Assembly (NCBI GenBank): GCA_937907595.1
Contig: CALCXL010000016.1
Span: forward strand, 1-10,710
From: an uncultured Pseudomonadota bacterium
GTDB lineage: Bacteria; Myxococcota_A; UBA796; UBA9615
DNA length: 10,710 bases
Direction of reading: 5' to 3'
Shown here in pieces: positions 5,844-10,710 of the stretch (positions are counted from its first letter, which is position 1; every line of letters starts with the position of its first letter). Position numbers and translations under genes: made by a program. A model generated the notes under the pieces. That model saw only the letters and a list, made by a program, of their open reading frames with translations, did no database searches and was not told where the DNA came from.

Positions 5844-6743
5844 GTGCGCGCCTTCGTCCGCTTCCTGCTGCCCGACGGCACCGTGCGCGAGCTCGGCCAC
5901 GGGGACTTCGTGGGGCGCCTCGCCTCCGCGGCCCTGCAGCTTGACGACGAGCGCATCTCCGAGGCCCACGCCCTGGTCTCCCTGCGCGGACGCTCCCTGC
6001 GCCTGCTCGCCCTGCGCGGCCGCTTCGCCGTGGAGCAGCGCCCGACGTCGGACGTCGAGCTCACCGCGGGTCTCGAGGTCGAGGTGGCCCGGGGCCTGGT
6101 CCTGGGGGTCGTGGCCGTGGAGCTCCCCGATCAGGTGCTGGGCATCGAGGGCCCCGATCTCGCGCCCCAGGTCCTGTCCGGCGTGTCGTCCCTCCACCTC
6201 AGCCCCCGACCCCGGATCACCCCGCGCTACACCGGCGACGCCGCTGCCTGGCTCTACTCGGCCGGCGACGTCTTTCGCGTCCGCGTGCCCGGTTCGTCCC
6301 CGCAGGTGCTGTCCCCCGGGGTGGAGTTCGAGGTCGCGGGTCGGGCCTTTCGTTGCATCGCGATGCCCCTCGAGTCGGCGGGGCAGATGCCCACGTTCGT
6401 CGGCTCGGGCGTGTACCGACCGCTGCGCATCGAGGCGCGCTTCGACACCGTGCACCTCCACCGGCCCGGCGAGGAGGTCCTGACGCTCTCGGGCCTGTCA
6501 GCGCGCATCCTGAGCGAGCTGGTCGCCTTTGATGGGCCGGTCCACTGGGAGCTGCTGGCGCGCGAGGTGTGGAGGGGGGATTCGGGCTCGACGCCCCTGC
6601 GCAGCAAGTGGGATACGAACCTGGCCCGCCTGCGCCGCAAGCTGCGCGACGCCCGCGTGCGGCCCGACCTCGTGCGCAGCGACCGCCACGGCCACCTGGA
6701 GCTCGTCCTGTACGACGGGGACCACGTGCAGGACCGAACCTGA
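5844..6743 (+). CDS. FHA-domain protein with C-terminal OmpR-type winged helix
   Basis: 299 residues from GTG 5844. GGAG lies 3 bases upstream and the FHA fold begins directly at RAFVRFLLPDG; an in-frame ATG at 5760 has no ribosome site and would add 28 poorly structured residues. Residues 1-95 look like an FHA domain, which binds phosphothreonine peptides: GDFVGR (Gly24, Arg25) and ISEAHALVSLRG (Ser39, His42) match its GR and SxxH motifs, but the later conserved Asn-Gly is replaced by RGRF. Residues about 130-205 are a second beta-rich unit. Residues about 205-299 resemble an OmpR/Trans_reg_C winged helix: LSARILSELVAF, then LRSKWDTNLARLRRKLRDA as the likely recognition helix, then a VRSDRHGHLEL hairpin. 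The protein is probably a DNA-binding regulator controlled by phosphorylation. It overlaps the kinase gene by 4 bases, making the kinase the obvious partner. Domain calls are fairly secure; the partner and targets are inference. Confidence 0.85.
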   Translation: MRAFVRFLLPDGTVRELGHGDFVGRLASAALQLDDERISEAHALVSLRGRSLRLLALRGRFAVEQRPTSDVELTAGLEVEVARGLVLGVVAVELPDQVLGIEGPDLAPQVLSGVSSLHLSPRPRITPRYTGDAAAWLYSAGDVFRVRVPGSSPQVLSPGVEFEVAGRAFRCIAMPLESAGQMPTFVGSGVYRPLRIEARFDTVHLHRPGEEVLTLSGLSARILSELVAFDGPVHWELLAREVWRGDSGSTPLRSKWDTNLARLRRKLRDARVRPDLVRSDRHGHLELVLYDGDHVQDRT

Positions 6744-9700
6744 GCAGCGAACCCTGGGACGGGGGGAGCGGACCGTCCCCCGGCAGCGGCGTGGATTGGC
6801 AGGACGCGGAGCCCGGCGCGGCCCGGGACCACGCCTTCGGGGTGCGGGAAGCCGACCGCTACGAGCGCGGCGCCGACCTGGGCTGGGGAGGCATGGGCCG
6901 CGTGCTGCGGGCCCACGACCGGCGGTTGGGGCGCGAGGTGGCCCTCAAGGAGCTGGTGGCGACGGTGCCCGCGGGGTCGGGGGGAGCGTCGCAGCTCGCC
7001 CACGAGGCGGCGATCACCGCGGCGCTCGATCACCCCTCGATCGTCCCCGTCTTCGACGCCGGGGTGGGGGCGAACGGCCGCCTCTACTACACGATGCGCC
7101 TCGTGCGCGGCCGGACCCTCGGCGCTGCCCTCGCCGCCGCCGCGGGGCTGCCGGGCCGCCTCACGCTCCTGCGGCACTTCCTGGACGTGTGTGAGGCGAT
7201 GGCCTTCGCCCACAGCGTCGGCGTCGTGCACCGGGACCTCAAGCCCGCCAACGTGATGGTCGGCGAGTTCGGCGAGACCCAGGTGGTGGACTGGGGGCTG
7301 GCGCGCGGGCCCGGCCTCGACCCGATCCAGGCGCGGGTGGTGGGCACCGTGGCCTACATGAGCCCCGAGCAGGCCCGGGGCGAGCCCACCGACGAGCGAT
7401 CGGACGTCTGGAGCCTCGGGATCGTGCTGTGGGAGCTGCTGGCCGGCACTCCACCCGTCACCGCCCGCGACCCCGGGGAGGCCTTGGAGCTCGCGCGCGC
7501 CGGGGTGCTTCCCTCGGCCGCCGACGCGGCGCCCGACGCGCCCACGGAGCTCGCGGCCATCGCCGACCGCGCCTTGCAGCCGCGCGCCATCGACCGCTAC
7601 CCCAGCGCCAAGGAGCTGGCCGACGACGTCGCCCGGTACATCGACGGACGCCTGGTGCAGGCGTACGCGTACTCCCCAATCGACCACCTGCGCCGCCTCG
7701 TGAAGGCATGGAGGGCCCCCCTCGCCGTGGGCGCGGTGGCGGCCCTGGCGCTCCTGGTCGGCGGGGCCGTGGCGTACCAGGACAACCGCGCCGAGCGGCT
7801 CCGGGCCACGGCGGCTGAGCGAGACACGGCGCGCGCGCTGGAGTCCGCCGACGAGCAGCTCGCGGCGTCCCTCGCCGTGCACGCTGGGCGAGCCGAGGCC
7901 CTCGGTGCGTGGCCCGAGGCCGAGACCCTCGCCGCCCACTCCCTGCTCCTGCACGACAGCCCCGAGGCGCGCGGCGTGCTCGCGGGCCTCGCGCCCCAGG
8001 CGCCCCTCGCCCAAGCGGCGTCCGCCCCCGCCCCCGCGTGCTCCCGCCGGGTCCTCTCCCCCCGCGGCCGGCAGCTGGCCTGCGTCTCCGAGGGCGTCCT
8101 CTCCATCTGGGACTTCGGCGCAGAGCAGCCCCGGTGGTCGCAGCCGACCGAGCTGCACCTGATCAGCTTCTCCGCCGACGGCCGCGACCTGGTCTACGCG
8201 TCGAAGAGGCGGCTGGTCCGGGCCTCCGTCGACGACGGCGCCGTGCTGCAGGAGCGCTCCTGGGACTGGCCCGCGGGCATGGGCCTGGCCCTCGCGCCGA
8301 CCGACGGGGGCGGGTTCGCCTTCGCGCACTCCCGGGGCCAGGTGCGGATCCCCGCGGCGGGCGAGGCGATGCACGCGGACCCCTGCGGCGACTCCGGGCA
8401 GACCGCCGCCACCGCCACCGACGACGGCTTCGTGCTCGCCTGCGAGGACGGCCGGGTGTTGGAGGCGGACGGCTCGGGCCGAACGCTGCGCGCGGCGACC
8501 GTCTTCGAGCGGCGCCGGGGGGGCAAGGACGACTACGTGCGCTCCATCGACGTCGACCCGACCACCGGCCGCTGGGCGGTGGGGGGCAACGACGGGTGGG
8601 TCGCCCTGGTGGACCCCGAGGCCGGACGCGTCCTCGACCGCGTCGAGACCGGGGGGGATCCCGTGGCCCGGGTGCGCTGGCTGGACGGGGGGCGGGTCGC
8701 CGTCGGCACCGACGGGGGCGGGCTTCGGGTGTGGTCCCCCGACGCGCACGCGTGGGTGGCGGCGTTCCCCCGGGAGGCCGGAGCCCTGCTCGCCGTGGAT
8801 GGGGATCGGGTGATCACGCTCGGCGCGCGGTGGAGCGAGTGGACGCTCGGCGCGCGCCCGGCGGCATCGAACCTGCGGTCGGACGCCGGCCTCACCTCCG
8901 TCCGCCTCTCCCCCGACGGTCGGCGCCTGGTGACCCTGGCCGGGGACGGGGCGCTGCGGGTCTGGGGCCTGCCCGACGGGCGCTGGATCGCCGAGCGCCG
9001 CTGGCAGGACAGCGTGCTCAAGGACGGGGCCTGGAGCCGGGACGGCCGCTCCTTCTTCGCCGCCTCGGCGCTGCACGGGGCCCGCCTCTTCGACACCGAG
9101 ACCTGGGAGGAGCTCCCCTCGGGGCCGACGATGGGGGGGCGGCGCCGCATCGTGTCGATGGCCGACGGCTTCGTCGCGGTGCCCTACGAGCGCGGGTTCC
9201 TCACCCGCGTCTCCGCGCCCGGCGGCGACCAGAGCCGGGTCTCCTTCGAGGCGTCGACGCCCCTGTACGACGCGAACGTGCGGGCCGACGGGGGCGCGGC
9301 CGTCTTTGTGGGGGATGGACACGTCCAGTGGCTGGAGCCCGGCGACTCCGCACCGCGCCCGCTGCCTGGTCTCCCCGACGCCCGCGCCATCGCCCTGGCG
9401 ACCCGCGGCTCCTGGGGGGTCGTCGGCACCGTGAGCGGGATTCGCCGGTTCGACCTGGAGTCCGGGGAGGAGCAGCTTCGCTACCCCGGCTGCGCGGAGA
9501 TGATCGTCGACGTGGCCATCTCCGCGGACGACCGCTGGGTGGCGGCGACGACCCTCGACGGCCAGGTCCAGGTCTGGGAGCTGGAGAGCGGCGTCCGCCG
9601 GCTGGCGCTGCGGGCTCACACTTCCCGCGCCGCCTCGGTGGAGTTCGCGCCGGACGGCCGCGCCCTGTGGACCGGGGGTTGGGATGGCCTGGCCCGTCGC

Positions 9701-9823
9701 GTCGCGCTCACCGACCTCGAAGCTCCCCCGCAGGCGCTGGTGCAGCGGGCCCGGGAGCGCTGGGACCTCACCCTGGACGAGGCCCTCGCGGCGGTGGCAC
9801 GCCGAGGGCACGCCCAGCCCTGA
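6740..9823 (+). CDS. Membrane Ser/Thr protein kinase (PknB type) with C-terminal beta-propeller sensor region
   Basis: About 1027 residues from a proposed CTG at 6740, with AGGA 6 bases upstream and CTGA overlapping the FHA gene stop. A GTG at 6791 is the best standard alternative and loses only a disordered tail; an ATG at 6569 would run 175 bases into the FHA gene and is unlikely. The kinase domain spans about 41-300 and looks active: glycine loop GWGGMG (48-53), Lys70 in VALKE, Glu89, HRDLKPAN (Asp166, Asn171), DWG in place of DFG (Asp184), and MSPE (208-210). A basic stretch leads into one membrane helix at about 328-346, then a helical region to about 430. From about 450 to 995 roughly fourteen strand motifs of WD40 type recur about every 39 residues (SIWDF, RVWSPDA, RVWGLPDG, QVWELESG). 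One helix puts the kinase inside and the propeller outside the membrane, so it probably senses an envelope signal. The FHA protein encoded just upstream is the likely target. Confidence 0.92.
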   Translation: MSSEPWDGGSGPSPGSGVDWQDAEPGAARDHAFGVREADRYERGADLGWGGMGRVLRAHDRRLGREVALKELVATVPAGSGGASQLAHEAAITAALDHPSIVPVFDAGVGANGRLYYTMRLVRGRTLGAALAAAAGLPGRLTLLRHFLDVCEAMAFAHSVGVVHRDLKPANVMVGEFGETQVVDWGLARGPGLDPIQARVVGTVAYMSPEQARGEPTDERSDVWSLGIVLWELLAGTPPVTARDPGEALELARAGVLPSAADAAPDAPTELAAIADRALQPRAIDRYPSAKELADDVARYIDGRLVQAYAYSPIDHLRRLVKAWRAPLAVGAVAALALLVGGAVAYQDNRAERLRATAAERDTARALESADEQLAASLAVHAGRAEALGAWPEAETLAAHSLLLHDSPEARGVLAGLAPQAPLAQAASAPAPACSRRVLSPRGRQLACVSEGVLSIWDFGAEQPRWSQPTELHLISFSADGRDLVYASKRRLVRASVDDGAVLQERSWDWPAGMGLALAPTDGGGFAFAHSRGQVRIPAAGEAMHADPCGDSGQTAATATDDGFVLACEDGRVLEADGSGRTLRAATVFERRRGGKDDYVRSIDVDPTTGRWAVGGNDGWVALVDPEAGRVLDRVETGGDPVARVRWLDGGRVAVGTDGGGLRVWSPDAHAWVAAFPREAGALLAVDGDRVITLGARWSEWTLGARPAASNLRSDAGLTSVRLSPDGRRLVTLAGDGALRVWGLPDGRWIAERRWQDSVLKDGAWSRDGRSFFAASALHGARLFDTETWEELPSGPTMGGRRRIVSMADGFVAVPYERGFLTRVSAPGGDQSRVSFEASTPLYDANVRADGGAAVFVGDGHVQWLEPGDSAPRPLPGLPDARAIALATRGSWGVVGTVSGIRRFDLESGEEQLRYPGCAEMIVDVAISADDRWVAATTLDGQVQVWELESGVRRLALRAHTSRAASVEFAPDGRALWTGGWDGLARRVALTDLEAPPQALVQRARERWDLTLDEALAAVARRGHAQP

Positions 9824-9854
9824 TTGCGACGGCCAGCCCCATTGAGCGCGTGGA

Positions 9855-10710
9855 TCAGTCCGCCCAGGGGTGGGCGGCCGTGAACGCGTTGATCGAATTC
9901 TCTTCGAGGGTGAGGGTGGCCGCCGTGCCCATGCGGGGCGTGAAGCCCTCCTCGAAGTCGTGCTCCAGGAGCAGATCGGCGCGCTCGTCGTCGGTCAAGG
10001 GCCGGCACGCAGCGTCCTGGAGCTGCTCCTGGGTGCGGGCGACCGACCAGATCCGCAGGTCGTCGACGTCTCCCACGCCGGGGCTGTTGGCGGAGTCGCC
10101 GCCCAGCCAGTACGCGGTGCTCGCGTTCACCACACCCCAATCGGTGGGGAGCGTGTTCGACCACGCCTGCTCGCCGTTGAGGAACACCCGGAGCCGACCG
10201 GCGGCGGGCTCGCTGATCCACGCGAGGTGCATCCACTCGCCGAGGGGCGGCACATCGGTGGCCTCGGGCGAGCTGGTGGCGACGTTGCCGCCCTCGGAGA
10301 CCGCCCCCAGGTTCGGCCGACCGTTGGGGTCGACCGTGATCTGGGTCAGGGTGGGGCCCAGGGGACCCGTGGCATCGCCCAGCATGGTCACGACGGAGCG
10401 CTGGCTCGCCACCGAGGCCGGTCCGGGCACCCGCAGCCACAGCTCGATGGTGGACGAGGCGGCCCCCGGCACCCCCATCGCCTCGCTGGGGGTCCACACC
10501 GCAACCGTGTTGTCGAAGCTCGCGTAGCGGTCGCCCGTGCCTTCGAGGTCCGTCACGCCGTCGCAGTCGTCGTCCACGCCGTTCCAGCAAGCTTCGGGCG
10601 CCCCCGGGTACACCTCGTCGTCGGCGTCGTTGCAGTCCACGTCGTCCGTGAAGCCGTCGGCGTCGGCGTCGACCCCGGCGGCGTCGTCGTCGTTGGCTGC
10701 GTCGTCGTCG
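9855..10710 (-). CDS. Surface protein with acidic linker, MopE-type metal-binding motif and LamG/ConA-like lectin domain (5' end off window)
   Basis: The last 284 residues are visible; the frame is open to the right edge and the true start lies beyond it (a GTG at 10640 falls inside the metal motif and is not the start). The visible part begins with DDDAANDDDAA, the same linker as the lipoprotein at 918-2573, so a lipoprotein signal off the edge is likely. Next comes a MopE-type motif (residues about 14-57: DADADGF, DCNDADDEVYPGAPE, NGVDDDCDG), dense in Asp and known as a putative metal-binding repeat in secreted bacterial proteins. Residues about 58-235 form a LamG/concanavalin-A-like beta-sandwich: STIELWLRV, LGEWMHLAWI, LRVFLNGEQAW and VDDLRIWSVARTQEQL, the usual strand signatures. 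A tail of about 50 residues rich in acidic residues ends in HPWAD. It probably binds sugar or protein ligands at the cell surface. It converges on the kinase gene with 31 bases between stops. Confidence 0.88.
   Translation of the reverse strand, partial: DDDAANDDDAAGVDADADGFTDDVDCNDADDEVYPGAPEACWNGVDDDCDGVTDLEGTGDRYASFDNTVAVWTPSEAMGVPGAASSTIELWLRVPGPASVASQRSVVTMLGDATGPLGPTLTQITVDPNGRPNLGAVSEGGNVATSSPEATDVPPLGEWMHLAWISEPAAGRLRVFLNGEQAWSNTLPTDWGVVNASTAYWLGGDSANSPGVGDVDDLRIWSVARTQEQLQDAACRPLTDDERADLLLEHDFEEGFTPRMGTAATLTLEENSINAFTAAHPWAD
9860..9877. terminator. GC hairpin between convergent genes (possible weak terminator)
   Basis: CCGCCCA (9860-9866) and TGGGCGG (9871-9877) form a perfect 7-bp stem around a GGGG loop. 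It lies 36 bases after the kinase stop and inside the last codons of the opposing gene. No T-tract follows on either strand, so any termination role is uncertain, but its place between convergent genes fits. Confidence 0.3.
10539..10670 (-). other. MopE-type metal-binding motif
   Basis: The encoded segment follows the family pattern DxDxDGF, DCND, VYPGAPE, NGVDDDCDG, with two cysteines flanking the central part and a third between them. The family is named after the copper-binding MopE protein of Methylococcus; in most proteins the bound ion, often thought to be calcium or copper, is unproven. Confidence 0.8.
10677..10710 (-). repeat. Acidic hexapeptide linker, second gene (cut by window edge)
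   Basis: The bases encode DDDAANDDDAA in frame with the LamG protein and match 2400-2427 over 28 identical bases. The array probably continues past the right edge. Confidence 0.8.

Noticed and set aside
8517..9139. Three G7 tracts (8517-8523, 8651-8657, 9133-9139) in the kinase sensor region as possible phase-variation sites
   Set aside because: All three are in frame, modest in length and expected at this GC content; nothing shows variation.
6254..9811. 1185-codon minus-strand open frame opposite the kinase
   Set aside because: Length is explained by GC bias; the plus-strand kinase is certain and the antisense product has no recognisable fold.
7909..10527. 872-codon plus-strand frame spanning the end of the kinase and the LamG gene
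   Set aside because: It is a shadow: Arg/Gly/Pro-rich in the kinase part and antisense to a clear LamG domain in the second part.

Overview
The window is about 10.7 kb of very GC-rich DNA with a strong third-position G/C bias. It most resembles a Myxococcota or other former-Deltaproteobacteria genome. The inference rests on gene content: secreted or lipid-anchored proteins with Asp-Asp-Asp-Asp-Ala-Ala linkers, a MopE-type metal-binding motif, an FHA/winged-helix protein next to a membrane Ser/Thr kinase with a beta-propeller, and a cyclase with a DUF5939-like front end. There are no RNA genes, insertion sequences, phage genes or CRISPR arrays that I can see.

Layout. Positions 1-799 (minus) hold a secreted or membrane protein whose 3' end lies off the left edge. 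Positions 918-2573 (minus) encode a lipoprotein with a six-unit acidic repeat linker and a right-handed beta-helix (pectate-lyase-like) domain. A divergent intergenic region (about 2574-2691) carries a G-quadruplex-type run. A plus-strand cluster follows: a YggX-like Fe(2+)-trafficking protein (2692-3006), a class III adenylate cyclase (3041-5152) and a small lipoprotein (5149-5670). The 173-base gap after it holds a short copy of the acidic repeat, a GTGA-N6-TCAC palindrome and a possible -10 box. Next come an FHA/winged-helix regulator (5844-6743) and a Ser/Thr kinase with a transmembrane segment and large beta-propeller region (6740-9823). The right end (9855-10710, minus) is a LamG/ConA-like lectin-domain protein whose N-terminus lies off the edge and carries the same acidic linker.

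How the genes may work together (inference). The centre looks like a signalling island. The cyclase makes cAMP, a cAMP-receptor-type palindrome lies upstream of the FHA/kinase pair, and the kinase probably passes an extracytoplasmic signal to the FHA/winged-helix protein. That pair resembles the mycobacterial PknH-EmbR pair with the EmbR domain order reversed. The flanking minus-strand genes encode envelope or surface proteins, two of them sharing one linker cassette. Both tight gene junctions in the plus-strand clusters (5149-5152 and 6740-6743) read CTGA, which suggests CTG start codons coupled to the upstream TGA stop.
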